From CAJBLF01 sp041663325 (GTDB taxonomy: Bacteria; Patescibacteriota; Gracilibacteria; Absconditabacterales; Absconditicoccaceae): a DNA stretch of 64,000 nucleotides. A model generated the notes under the pieces. The model worked only from the letters and a program-made list of their open reading frames with translations, was not told where the DNA came from and did no database searches. The translations under genes were made by a program, and so were the position numbers. Location of the stretch: the NCBI GenBank assembly GCA_041663325.1, contig JBAZRN010000001.1, positions 1-64,000 on the forward strand. The letters run 5' to 3'. The stretch's first letter is position 1. The number at the start of each line of letters is the position of its first letter. Shown here piece after piece: positions 1 to 9,380 of the stretch.

Positions 1-41
1 TCTACCTTCCACTTATCATTTAGAAAGTAAAGGCAAGCACT

Positions 42-1622
42 ATGGAAACAATATCAAGCAAACAGCTTAGAAATTATTGGAATGAATTTCGAACAAGTAA
101 ACACCATACATATCTTCCAGAAAGTTCATTGATTGGTGGGAAAGAAAGCACCGCTATGTTTACTATTGCGGGAATGCAACAATTGATTCCTTATCTTTCT
201 GGTAAAGAACATCCGTTGGGTAAGAGGCTTTTTAATATTCAAAAATGTATCAGAACGGTGGATATTGATGAAGTAGGTGATGCGAGTCATTGTACTTTTT
301 TTGAAATGATGGGGAATCGGTCGCTTGGCGATTATTTCAAAAAAGAAGCGGTTCAGCGAAGCTGGGAATTTCTTGTCGATGTGCTTGGATTTGATCCTAA
401 AAAATTAGCGGTTACGGTTTTTGAGTGAGATAAAGATGCTCCGAGAGATGAGGAAACTGCATGATATCGAAAAACCATGGGAATAACTCAAGATAAAATC
501 GCCTATATGCCAGCAGAAAATAATCGACGAAGTCCTGGACCAGTTTGACCGTGCGGACCTGATACAGAGATATTTTATCGGGTAGGGAAAGCTAAATTTC
601 CCCCTAAAGATTCTAATCCAAAAAATGATGAAGATAATTGGTTGGAAATATGGAATAATGTCTTTATGGAATTCTATCGTGATGAAAAAGGTCAGTTAAA
701 TAAATTGAAAAATCAGAATGTAGATACGGGTATGGGCTTTGAAAGGATGTCTAAGGTCTTGCAGCATAAAGAAACGGTTTTTGATACGGATATTTTTGCT
801 CCATTGATTGCGTTGATAGAAAGGACACTTGATATTACTTATCAGGGCAATGAAAGAAGATGCAGAATTATCGCTGATCATATTAGGACTGCATTTTTTC
901 TTGTATCTCACGATGTCATCCCTTCCAACGAAGGAAGATGATATGTCCTCAGAAGATTGATCAGAAGAATGTATTATAACTTTATGCTTTTGAAGTCCGT
1001 AGATGAAGAAGTGTTTGATACTTTTGTGACTACGATTGTTGCTTTTGTTGATGCATTGATGGAAGCGAAAGCAGATACGAAAAATGTTAGTGTAGTATTG
1101 ATCAAAGAAGCGCATCAATTTCAGAAGACTATTGCTCATGGACAAAAGCTGCTTGATGAACTTATTCAGTGAACAAATAAAAAATCCATTACAGGAAAAG
1201 ATATTTTTAAACTGTATGATACTTTTGGATTCCCATTGGAATTAACGAGAGAAATTGCTCTTGAACATTGATATAAAATTGATGAACAGGGTTTTCAAAA
1301 AGAAATGGAAGCACAGCAAACAAGGTCTCGCGCCTGATCCAAAGATATGTTTAAACAGTGAATAGATCGAGCAAGTCATTTGCAATGAATTCCTGCCACA
1401 ACATTTGTTGGGTATGCGACATTAGCATCTGATGACATGAAACTACTCAAAGACTTTGACGTGTGATGACAAAGAATATTAGTGTTTGATAAAACGCCTT
1501 TTTATGCAGAAAGCTGAGGTCAAATCTGAGATAGAGGAGTTGTAGTCTTAGATGATGGGAGTCAGGTAAACATTGTTCAGGTTCAGAAATATAATGGAAT
1601 ATTTCTTCATTTTGTAGAATAA
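42..1622 (+). CDS. alaS: Alanyl-tRNA synthetase, short form without editing and C-terminal domains
   Basis: Charges tRNA-Ala with alanine. The protein is 526 residues if UGA is Gly (13 in-frame UGAs). The class II catalytic core is complete from the N-terminus: an FTIAGMQQ motif near residue 45, FFEMMGNRSLGDYF near 85-100, a GPCGPDTEIFY motif whose first Gly is a UGA, and GMGFERM. The tRNA-recognition helical region follows, then the start of the beta-barrel (TPFYAESGGQIGDRG). It stops at TAA right after this, before the HxxxH editing site and the C-Ala domain. Bacterial AlaRS is usually about 870 residues. The next gene begins 5 bases later, so no missing half follows. The start is the only ATG that gives the normal AlaRS N-terminus. 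Confidence 0.93.
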
Positions 1623-1627
1623 TATTT

Positions 1628-2086
1628 ATGAAAAAGACTAAAGACGCACTTCATTGGATAGTTTGAATTTTACGTAAACATAAAATACCTTTTCAAATTA
1701 CTGGTGGTTTTGCTGCGAATATTTATTGATCAAAAAGGCCGTTGGCTGATATAGATATCGATTTACCTGATAAATACATATTTGATTTATTGCCTGAAGT
1801 TAAGAAATACATCGTTTATTGACCTAAACATTTTAAAGATTGAGCTTTTGATTTGTTGCTAGTTACTCTAGACTATAAATGACAAGAAATTGATTTGGGC
1901 TGATGCAGTGATGAGCAAATTTATAATAAAAAGCACAAGCGTCGAGAAAATCTACAAGTTAATTTTTCTAAAGTTATTAGAAAAAAAGTGTTTGGTCTTA
2001 TATTGCCTATTATATCTAGGGAAGAACTTATAAAGTATAAAAGCAAGAATCTTGAACACGCAGATGATATAGCTTCTCTCCTATAA
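1628..2086 (+). CDS. Nucleotidyltransferase-fold protein
   Basis: A 152-residue protein beginning five bases after alaS, so probably co-transcribed with it. The N-terminal half has the pattern of minimal nucleotidyltransferases: TGGFAANIYGSKR at about residues 21-33, then the acidic metal site DIDID, and a further acidic stretch (EIDLGG) near residue 85. This resembles AbiEii/MNT-type enzymes that transfer NMP groups. Several of the Gly positions are UGA. Substrate and partner cannot be told from sequence. It could be a tRNA- or protein-modifying enzyme or a toxin, but no antitoxin gene is adjacent. I see no sign that it complements the missing half of AlaRS. Confidence 0.7.
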
Positions 2087-2089
2087 TTT

Positions 2090-2545
2090 CTAGTCTATAT
2101 TACTGTATTTTGGGAAATAGGTATACACTATCTTATAGAAGGAGTCGATGACTTTGTCGAGTCATTTTTCTTGTTTGAGCATTCTTTCAGTGAGTATTCA
2201 TTCCAATTTAAACATTTCCTGCTCTACTTGTTTTCCTGTTTCTTGAAATTTTTTATTATCTCATGCTTCGTTGAGTGTTCTAAATTTCCAAAATAATTCG
2301 TTGTATGCCTCATAGAATCTTTTGAAAAGCTGACCTCACTTAGTTTTGGTCATACCTTCTATTTTCTCTGTAATATAATCGTTGATGATATGTTGGATTT
2401 CTATTTTTTGTTCAGCAGAAATAGTTTTAAATATTGGACCAAATACCTCATGATTTTCTAAATCAGAAAAATAGGGTATGTATTTTTTTTTCTCTTCTAT
2501 ATTTACGATAATGTTTCTGATTTGTTCTGCTTCTTTGGGGTTCAT
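2090..2545 (-). CDS. Small hypothetical helical protein
   Basis: A 151-residue protein, very charged and predicted mostly helical, with no signal peptide or membrane segment. It needs UGA=Gly (for instance KGG near residue 71) to run through to TAG. It lies 44 bases downstream of the next small gene on the same strand and ends 4 bases from the convergent nucleotidyltransferase gene. I do not recognise a family. The composition (Lys/Glu/Ile rich, FKRFYEAYNELFWKFRTLNEAG) is consistent with a real soluble protein rather than a chance frame. Confidence 0.6.
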
Positions 2546-2589
2546 AAATTATTAGATTAAAATATTAAAAGATTTGTACGGTTAAAAAA

Positions 2590-2844
2590 TTATTTTTTGT
2601 GTTTCAGTCGAAGGTTTTTGAGTAAGGATAATCCAAGTGTAGAAAGAAGAAATGTAATACTTGGTACGATAGCATTGAGTCGTGGATTAGGAAGCTTCGT
2701 TGTATAAAAAAATATTACGATAACGGTGTAGGTGAGTATAATAATGATTATTTTTCTCATTCGGCTTGTTTCTCGCGCCTTATCCGCTTCTACGCGTTTG
2801 TTCCTTTCTTTTAGTTGCGCTATCTCTTTTTGAAGGTCTTGCAT
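2590..2844 (-). CDS. Small coiled-coil plus two-helix membrane protein
   Basis: An 84-residue protein ending in TAA. Residues 1-30 form a short heptad-rich coiled coil (MQDLQKEIAQLKERNKR). Two hydrophobic segments follow, about 31-48 and 58-75, joined by a TTKLPNPRLNAIVPS loop, and the C-terminus is basic. This layout (coiled coil, RKIIII helix, KLPNP loop, second helix) recurs in small uncharacterised proteins of CPR bacteria; that statement is from memory, not from a search. It lies between recJ and another small gene on the minus strand. No function can be assigned. Confidence 0.7.
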   Translation of the reverse strand: MQDLQKEIAQLKERNKRVEADKARETSRMRKIIIIILTYTVIVIFFYTTKLPNPRLNAIVPSITFLLSTLGLSLLKNLRLKHKK

Positions 2845-2996
2845 GCTAATTTTAATAATAAATAAAATCCTCTTGTGAGGACCTCAACTTTTGTTGTTGA
2901 TATTATATATATTCAGTACTTCTTTTCAAGAATAACTTCGTTTTAGCTTATAGTCGATACTTATTAGTATATGATATCTTTTCTAAGGTCTAAAGT

Positions 2997-4667
2997 CTAT
3001 TGTATGTCTGCTCATTCTAAATAGAATCATCCATTAAATGTATCTTTCTTGATCTTTCAAATAATAGAAAGACCAGAAGATTTCGCTGAAGATTCCAAAA
3101 GATTATCTACTTCTCATCATTTGCCTCGAAACATGGCGGTAATTTTTTTATCGCCGAATTGTCCGTGAACTTTGAGATGCGATTTTCCATTGGTTCCTAC
3201 TTTTTCTACCTTTTTGATAACAATGTCTTCTAAGAGAAACACGGGTTCGGAATTTCCTTCTCCGAAGGGAGCGAACTGTTGGATTTTTGCAAGTATTACA
3301 TTATCTCGTTCGTGCTGATATATTTTGGTATCTACTTTTACGGTCTTAATGAGATGATGATCCTGGATGCATTCATTGCAATAGGTTTGAAATCTTTGAA
3401 TGAGTTTATCCAAGTTTTCTAATTTTACTGCCAATCATCCAGCGCCTTTATGACCGCCAAATCTTTCCAAAATATCACTAGCCGTGCTGATCATTTCAAT
3501 CACGTTGAAATAGTCTGGTCCTCTCAAGCTTGCTATTCAAAGCTGTTTTTCTTGATTGATTTTGAGTACCATGGAAGGTTTGGTATATTTTTCTGTGAGT
3601 CTGCCTGCGACGATGCCGACAATCCCTTCGTGAAATGATTCATTGGTCGCGATAAGTATTCTTTCGTTGAGGTCAATCAGCTCTTCTGCTTTCTTAAGTG
3701 CCTCTTCCTGGATCCTCTTTCTCTCGGTATTGATTTCTTCTATTTTGTCCAAATGGTCAATTTGTTTTTCTCCAGTGTAGAGGAGCGCTTTGAGACTATC
3801 GTACGGTGACTGGATTCTGCCTCCTGCATTGATTCTCGGTCAGATAATAAATCCGATGTGGAAAGTATCCACGTTATTTTTGAGATTGAGATATTTGAGA
3901 AATCATTTGAGGGAGCTGGGAAGATTTTCGTGATTCCTATTGATGAGTTCTAGTCCTCTTTTGACGATAACTCTATTTTCATTTACGAGAGGGACGACAT
4001 CTGCGACAGTCCCGATAGCTACGACAGGCAGAAAGTAGTTGAAAACCTGATTTTTTTTGTCCTTGGTCAGGGTAGATCTCTCTGTCAGGGCACAGATAAG
4101 TTTGAATGCTACTCCGACGCCGGCAAGGTATTTAAATGGATATTCAGGAGAAATGAGCGGTGTGATCACGGCAAATGCCGGTGGTATTTTTTCTCCATGC
4201 TGATGGTGATCGGTGATGATGATATCTATTCCTAGCTCTTTGGCATATTCGGCTTCTTGGACGGTTGAAATTCCATTGTCTACCGTAATAATAAGTGTTA
4301 CGCCTTTGGATTGGATATCATCGATATGTTTCTTTTTGATGCCGTAGCCGTCTTCGATTCTGTCCGGATATTGGATGCTGACGTATTTGTAATTCAGAAA
4401 TTTCATAAAAAATTGATAGAGGATATAACTAGAGGTGATTCCGTCTACATCATAATCTCAGAAAATCATAATCTTCTCCTTATCTTTCATCGCTTGGATG
4501 ATTCTCTGGACGGATTTCTCCATATCATGCAGCAGAAATGGATTCCCTCGGTAATCGGATAATTTTGGATCAAGAAAAGAGTCGATGTCGTCATCGATTC
4601 ATCTTACTTTAAAGAGTCTGTTCAGCAGATCTTCTTTGGGATTGTCATAAATCAACTTGAAGTTCAT
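2997..4667 (-). CDS. recJ: Single-stranded-DNA-specific exonuclease RecJ
   Basis: A 5'-3' exonuclease acting on single-stranded DNA in recombination and base-excision repair. The protein is 556 residues. The DHH-family motifs are present: GDYDVDG near residue 75 (first Gly is UGA), VDNGIS, TDHHQ, and VAIGTVADVVPL. A DHHA1 domain contains RFGGHKGAGG (partly UGA-coded), and an OB-like C-terminal region follows. The start ATG gives a conventional RecJ N-terminus that leads straight into the phosphoesterase domain. It heads a minus-strand run with two small genes downstream. Length matches the usual 550-580 residues, so the enzyme looks intact. Confidence 0.95.
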
Positions 4668-4814
4668 ATATATTTGGGCGGATTTGAAACAATTGGATTC
4701 GTGGATAATGGTTGAACAGTAGATAAACGGTTGTCGCACATTTAGCCATTTGAAATTATAGATTTTCTAGAAGCGATTACAACAAAAAAATCCCCAAGAA
4801 TACTTTGGAAAAAA

Positions 4815-5155
4815 TGAAAAAACTGGTGGGAATACCAACCAGTTCTCTATATGTAATTGCTCTTATTACCTTATTTTAACTCTGTAGATTTACTTCGTTC
4901 CTTGCGGGCGAGTTGACTAGGGTTGTTTTTCTGTTTGTTATTTATTAACGAGAGGGCATCAGGATAGGCTTCATACAGCCTACAGACATAATCAACAGAG
5001 CTGACTATTGATGTAGATTTTATAAGGGCCCCGATGCTCTCTCTAGGTCCATCCGATCTTATTGGGTATAAGATCTAGATAGTGTTTAAGGAGGAAATAC
5101 CTCCAACATACTTACCTATACCAAGGTACTGTGTAGTGAGCCAATACGATAAGTA
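4815..5155 (-). ncRNA. Structured RNA of unknown family ending in an intrinsic terminator
   Basis: A 600-base gap between recJ and the AMMECR1 gene holds no convincing protein, but the minus strand is dense in hairpins: a 5-bp stem at 5090-5104, a perfect 8-bp stem with a short loop at 5055-5075, a 6-bp stem at 4965-4982, and a long-range pairing of 4950-4963 with 5029-5044. It ends at a terminator (4821-4844). It lacks the T-arm and terminal pairing of tmRNA, the SRP Alu/tetraloop signature, and RNase P motifs. Family unknown; the 5' end is a guess. Confidence 0.5.
4821..4844 (-). terminator. Intrinsic terminator of the structured RNA
   Basis: On the minus strand AACTGGTTGG pairs with CCCACCAGTT around a four-base loop with one mismatch, followed by TTTTTT. 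It points away from the hairpin-rich region and lies upstream of recJ, so it separates the RNA from the recJ transcript. Confidence 0.75.
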
Positions 5156-5297
5156 ACTATGTTAATATAAGTATACTCTAGATTTCTAAATATGCAAAAA
5201 CTTCAGTGTTTTATGTCTTATTTTTATTATTTTATAATTGACTTATTAAAAATATACGCCAAAATGCGCATATAGAGAATGTATTGCTAACTAAGTG

Positions 5298-5879
5298 TTA
5301 TCAGTGAATTTTTTTTCGATTTTCATTGAATTCGTCTCCGTAATAGATTTCAAAGACAAAGTCAGAAAACTCATTTTCAAACTCTTGTTCGGTGATCCCT
5401 GCCTTATTGAGAAGATTGAAGATGAATTCCTGAGGATCTGGGAGTTCTTCTCGTACGGAAGGAAGAAAAGTCGCTTGCTTATATCAGAATGTAATTATCA
5501 ATCCGCAATGTTCTTTTTCTAAGAATTCAAGCAATCCTGTAGAATTGGAGAAATTCTTTTGATGTGTAGGGGAAAGGATGGTTATTCAGATAGTAAGTTT
5601 ATTATTTTCTATTTCATACATAGTCAACGGATTGAATCTTGGATCTTGAAAGGCTGCATTCTTTGCGTTAATAATTATATCTTGTGATAACTTAGTGTGA
5701 GGAATAATCGTTCCTATACATCATCTGAGTTCATCATTCATTTTCAACGTAACAAAACATGCTCTTTTTTGGCTAAATTGTTCATCTTCGAGCTTAATAG
5801 TTTTTGGGTCGCTTAGTCCAAATTCTTCCAGAATGGAAGCTTTAGCTAGTGCTAAACATGTTGTCTGAAATTCGTTCAT
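5298..5879 (-). CDS. AmmeMemoRadiSam system protein A (AMMECR1 domain)
   Basis: A 193-residue AMMECR1-domain protein. The family signature ELRGCIGTI is seen near residue 50 (its Gly is UGA), followed by NAKNAAFQDPRF and, near the end, QATFLPSVREELPDPQEF. The chemistry of the family is unsettled; it is encoded with MEMO1 and a radical SAM enzyme in many bacteria and archaea. The start used is 8 bases after the MEMO1 stop, giving a compact operon; an in-frame ATG 30 bases upstream would overlap MEMO1. The gene ends UGA-TAA, so the true last residue is Gly. Confidence 0.9.
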
Positions 5880-5887
5880 GATAACCA

Positions 5888-6769
5888 TTAGTGATAAATG
5901 ACGGATCAATATCCTACGACACGAGATTTGTCTCCAGCAGTATCGCCGCTATTTTTGTATTCAAGAAGCTCTGGTGTCCATTTAGATTGGATTGCTATTT
6001 GCGTCAATGCTAACCATGGATGGATACCGCACGCTTCCGCTCCATGGACTATTATTTCTATATCTTTATCTAGAAAATTTTGTAATGTTTCTTTGTCAAC
6101 TTTTATTGCATTATCATATTCCATAAAATGACTTAAATCTGAACTGACGATGAAAAACATTTCTTCTTTCTTTGAAAGTTCAAACAATATTTTTCCTATT
6201 TCAATAGGATTCACGTTACCGAAAATTAACGGCAAAATTTTTAATTTTCAATTTTTAATTTTCAATTCTCAATCGGAAGCAATGTATTGAAGAAAGGGAA
6301 GTTGTACTTCGACTGCATGTTCCTGATCATAAGTAGCTGGAATGAAAGAAAAATAATCAGAATATTCGTTTATTAATTTTTTTCCTAATTTCATATCTGT
6401 ATCTATATCACCTAATGGTGTTTTGAACGTATCGAATAATCAGACAGAAACGCCTTCGAAATATTCATAATGACTTGGTGCCAACACAACAAATGTTGGC
6501 AGTGACGAGTTACGAGTAACGAGTAACGAAAGGTGACCTTTTAGCATAGAGTAGCTATAAGCTGCAACTTGTCATGAGTAAGTATATCAGGCATGTGGTG
6601 CTACGATAGCTTTGAGAACAGAGGATTGCTGACGATTTTTTTCGGATGATTGCAGATGATTAGGTATTATTTCTTTATCAACATTAGCAAAAAATTGATC
6701 CATCATCGCGAGAATCTCTTCTTTTCTTGCTGGATAAAATGTTCAAGCGACATTTGGTAATTTTATCAT
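5888..6769 (-). CDS. AmmeMemoRadiSam system protein B (MEMO1 family)
   Basis: A 293-residue MEMO1-like protein. The metal-site signatures are intact: APHAGYTYSG near residue 65, LAPSHYEYFEGVSV near 115, HAVEVQLPFLQ near 175, SSDLSH near 220, and ACGIHPWLA with the conserved Cys. Several Gly are UGA. It lies directly upstream of the AMMECR1 gene. Two stretches look like in-frame copies of intergenic word repeats: positions 6501-6532 (residues near 80-90) and 6236-6275 (a GELKIKNGKLKIL segment). Both fall in loops between conserved blocks, so the protein may still fold. Confidence 0.92.
6236..6275. repeat. AT-rich word repeat inside the MEMO1 gene
   Basis: Units of the type AATTTTCAATTTTTAATTTT repeat here in the MEMO1 coding sequence. 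The same words occur at 44016-44065 inside sufC. On the coding strand the unit reads TGAAAATTAAAA, which stays open only when UGA is Gly. Confidence 0.7.
6501..6532. repeat. GAGTTACGAGTAACGAG-type word repeat inside MEMO1
   Basis: Three tandem near-copies of an ACGAGTTACGAGTAACGAG-like word lie in the MEMO1 coding region. Related words occur between genes at 25488-25512 and inside the methyltransferase gene near 55800. Confidence 0.55.
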
Positions 6770-6832
6770 TATTTTATAATTAATTGATTAAAAAATTACA
6801 AAAAGTTGCTTTTTAGCATGTTATGATAGCTA

Positions 6833-7786
6833 TTACTTTCTCAGTTTTATTTTCAAGTTATTAATCATATCTATCGACATAGCATAGAGGTCATAATCAG
6901 GTTTCCGATTCCAGTCTTTTCTAGCAATACTATCGTCGATAGATTGTGGTCGAGAATCTGCTATTTTTTGTCTAAAATCTGGCACGTATTTGCATTTCAA
7001 TTCTGGAATATATTTGCGTATGTTGTCTTCCAGCTCTTTAGCTGAGAAAGAAAATGCGGTTACATTATAACTTGTATGAATATGTATCGAAGATGGATCT
7101 GCTTGCATGATATCGATAGTAGCTTTTACAGCATCTGGCATATACATCATAGGGAGCGTTGTTTTTTTATTTACAAAAAATGTATATTCTCCTTTCTCTA
7201 TTGCGTTATAATAAATAGCAACTGCATAATCTGTTGTTCATCCTCCTGGCAATGTTTTCCAGCTGATGACTCATGGATATCTTAAACTTCTTGTATCAAG
7301 ACCATATTTTTCATAATAATACTGACACAATAATTCTCCTGTAACTTTTGTCACTCCATACATTGTTGTCGGATCCATGGGCGTATATTGCGGTGTGTTT
7401 ATTCTCGGAGTATTCGGTCCAAATGCAGCAATGGAGCTTGGCCGAAAGAATCTTTTTATTCAATATTCTACTGACAGATCCAACATGTTTTTTAATCCAT
7501 TTACGTTAACTTCTCGTGCAAGATTAGGATCTTTTTCTCATGTAGCAGATAGTAAACCAACCAAATGATAGACTATATCTATTTCATATTTTTGTATCAG
7601 TTTTCTCATTTTTTCTTTATCTCTTACATCTGTGATTTCAAATGGTCATCATGTTAACAATTCTCCTGTCGGTGTCGTTCTGTTTCCTACAGCTATTATA
7701 TTTTTACCTCCGTAGATTTTTCTAAGCGCAGGAACTAATTCTGATCAAATTTGTCCTGTAGCGCCAGTTACTAAAATTCTTGTCAT
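6833..7786 (-). CDS. NAD-dependent SDR, L-threonine 3-dehydrogenase-like
   Basis: A 317-residue extended short-chain dehydrogenase. It has TGATGQIGSEL (NAD-binding Rossmann motif, residues 7-17), PSSIAAFGP with the catalytic Ser region, and MYGVTK carrying the YxxxK pair. The C-terminal block (PDFRQKIADSRPQSIDDSIA) closely resembles SDR-type L-threonine 3-dehydrogenases rather than UDP-sugar epimerases. If so, it oxidises L-threonine to 2-amino-3-ketobutyrate. No 2-amino-3-ketobutyrate ligase is in the window. It sits between the radical SAM and MEMO1 genes of the AmmeMemoRadiSam cluster on the same strand. Confidence 0.85.
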
Positions 7787-7839
7787 GCGTATGGAATAAA
7801 AATATAAAAATTATTCGTACCTTATGTATTCGGATTTTT

Positions 7840-8859
7840 TTATTCTCGTTTTCATGCTATCGTAACTCCACATTTTGGGCAGATACTCTTTTTGAATTTG
7901 GGATCTATGTGCAAAGAATAGTTTACTCTAGAAATAATCTGAAGTCAGCACTTTCGACAGAGAGTATTTTCATGACCGTTATGAAAAACATTCCCTATAT
8001 AGACATGATGCAATCCTGCCTGTTTACCTATATCATAGGCTTTATTTAGCGTCTCTAATGATGTAGATTGGACGTTTTTCATTTTGTACATGCCGTGAAA
8101 TGCAGAAATATGCCGTGGGATATCAGGTGAAACGTTGGCGATAAACTGAGCGATCTTTGTTAATTCAGATTCATCTTCATTATATCATGGAATAATCAAG
8201 GTCGTTATTTCTTGCCAGACATTATGTGTATATAATCGTTTGATATTATCTAAAACAGGCTGTAATCTCGCTCAGCAAACTTTACGATAGAAATCATCAC
8301 TAAATGATTTGAGATCGACATTGATAGCATCCAGATATGGAGTAATCTGTTCTAAGCATTCTCTTGACATAAAACCGTTGGATACTCGCACATTTTTTAT
8401 CTTCTTTTTATGAGCTAACTTCATCGTGTCTAATGCGTATTCGACAAACACCGTTGGCTCATTATAGGTATATGCGATGCTTGGGATTTTATTTTCAATA
8501 CAATAATCGACAATATTTTTAGGTGATAATGCTTCACCGAGATTGATGATTTCTGGGAATATTTTTGCTTGAGACATTTGTCGATTCTGACAGAAATCAC
8601 AGCGAAAATTACATCCTGCCGTTCAGAATGAAAAAATTTGCGATCATGGAAAAAAATGATAGAGCGGTTTTTTCTCTATGGGATCGATATCCATTCATAA
8701 TGCTTTTCCATAGACAAGAAGATTTATTTTTCCTTTGATATGTTTGCGTATTCCACAAATTCATGTCTGTCATTCCTGTATAATGCAGTAGTGATTACAG
8801 ACCAAACATTGAAGTGCGTTGTTTTTTTTGGGCTTTCGAAGCTTTGTTTTTTTTGGCAT
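7840..8859 (-). CDS. AmmeMemoRadiSam system radical SAM enzyme
   Basis: A 339-residue radical SAM protein. An N-terminal Cys-rich segment (CLVCNHYCIIQEGQTGICG) precedes the SAM cluster motif CNFRCDFCQN (CxxxCxxC) near residue 83; the Gly just before it (GTAGC) is UGA-coded. Further family blocks are YTYNEPTVF and DLKSFSDDFYRKVCG. A C-terminal zinc-like pair (LCRKCG, CPKCG) closes the protein. This arrangement is that of the radical SAM partner of MEMO1 and AMMECR1, which lie downstream. The biological reaction is not established. Confidence 0.93.
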
Positions 8860-8881
8860 GGGTGATTTTTACTTAATAATT

Positions 8882-8953
8882 CAGGACCGGAAGGAATTGA
8901 ACCCTCGACGCGGAGCTTTGGAGACTCCCGCTCTACCACTGAGCTACGGCCCT
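8882..8953 (-). tRNA. tRNA-Trp (CCA anticodon)
   Basis: A cloverleaf of about 72 nt. The acceptor AGGGCCG pairs with CGGTCCT with one G-T pair. The D stem is GCTC/GAGC. The anticodon loop CTCCAAA reads CCA, so it decodes only UGG. The T loop is TTCAATT and the discriminator base is G, typical of bacterial tRNA-Trp. The 3' CCA is not encoded. A Trp tRNA with CCA rather than UCA fits UGA being glycine and not tryptophan. Confidence 0.92.
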
Positions 8954-8973
8954 ACGTTCTTGCAATCTAATTT

Positions 8974-9308
8974 GTCCAAACAATAAGCCTGATTCTGTAT
9001 AAAGTATAATGTATCTATGTCAGCATAGAGCCAACTAATTGCACTTTCCCGCCGAAGCGGATAAGCTTGCACCAGGTATGGTTTACCACTCGTCCTGGCA
9101 TCACCGGGACTGAGAAGAAGTAGCTCCCTAACAGTCGGGATCATCCTCACGTTGCATCTTTTCCCCCCGGTAATTACCGGAGGGTAGTTTACGTTTCTGT
9201 GGCACTTTCATTTACCCTTTCGGTATTCAGCATCCGTTAGATGCTACCTATTTTTTGGTGTCAGGACTTTCCTCCCCGGAGTCCTCCGGGGTTATACAAT
9301 ATTTGGAC
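8974..9308 (-). ncRNA. rnpB: RNase P RNA, bacterial type A
   Basis: The catalytic RNA that matures tRNA 5' ends. On the minus strand the conserved GAGGAAAGTCC box sits near the 5' end, ACAGAAA follows in the middle, and ACAGAATCAGGCTTAT closes the core. The 5' GTCCAAATA and 3' TGTTTGGAC pair to form P1. Length is about 335 nt. tRNA-Trp begins about 20 bases downstream, so the two may share a transcript. Confidence 0.96.
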
Positions 9309-9380
9309 TAGTCCCTTTTATTCAATTACAATAAAAATTCAATCCTAAATGATTTGTAATTCGTGGTTTGTAATTCGTAA

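Noticed and set aside
696..1145. A 149-codon minus-strand frame in alaS.
   Set aside because: Antisense shadow; the plus strand carries AlaRS motifs.
4870..5080. A protein-like open frame of about 60 codons inside the structured RNA (minus strand, ending SKSTELK).
   Set aside because: No start codon exists between the upstream TAG and the frame, and the first codons lie in a perfect hairpin, so RNA structure explains the region better.
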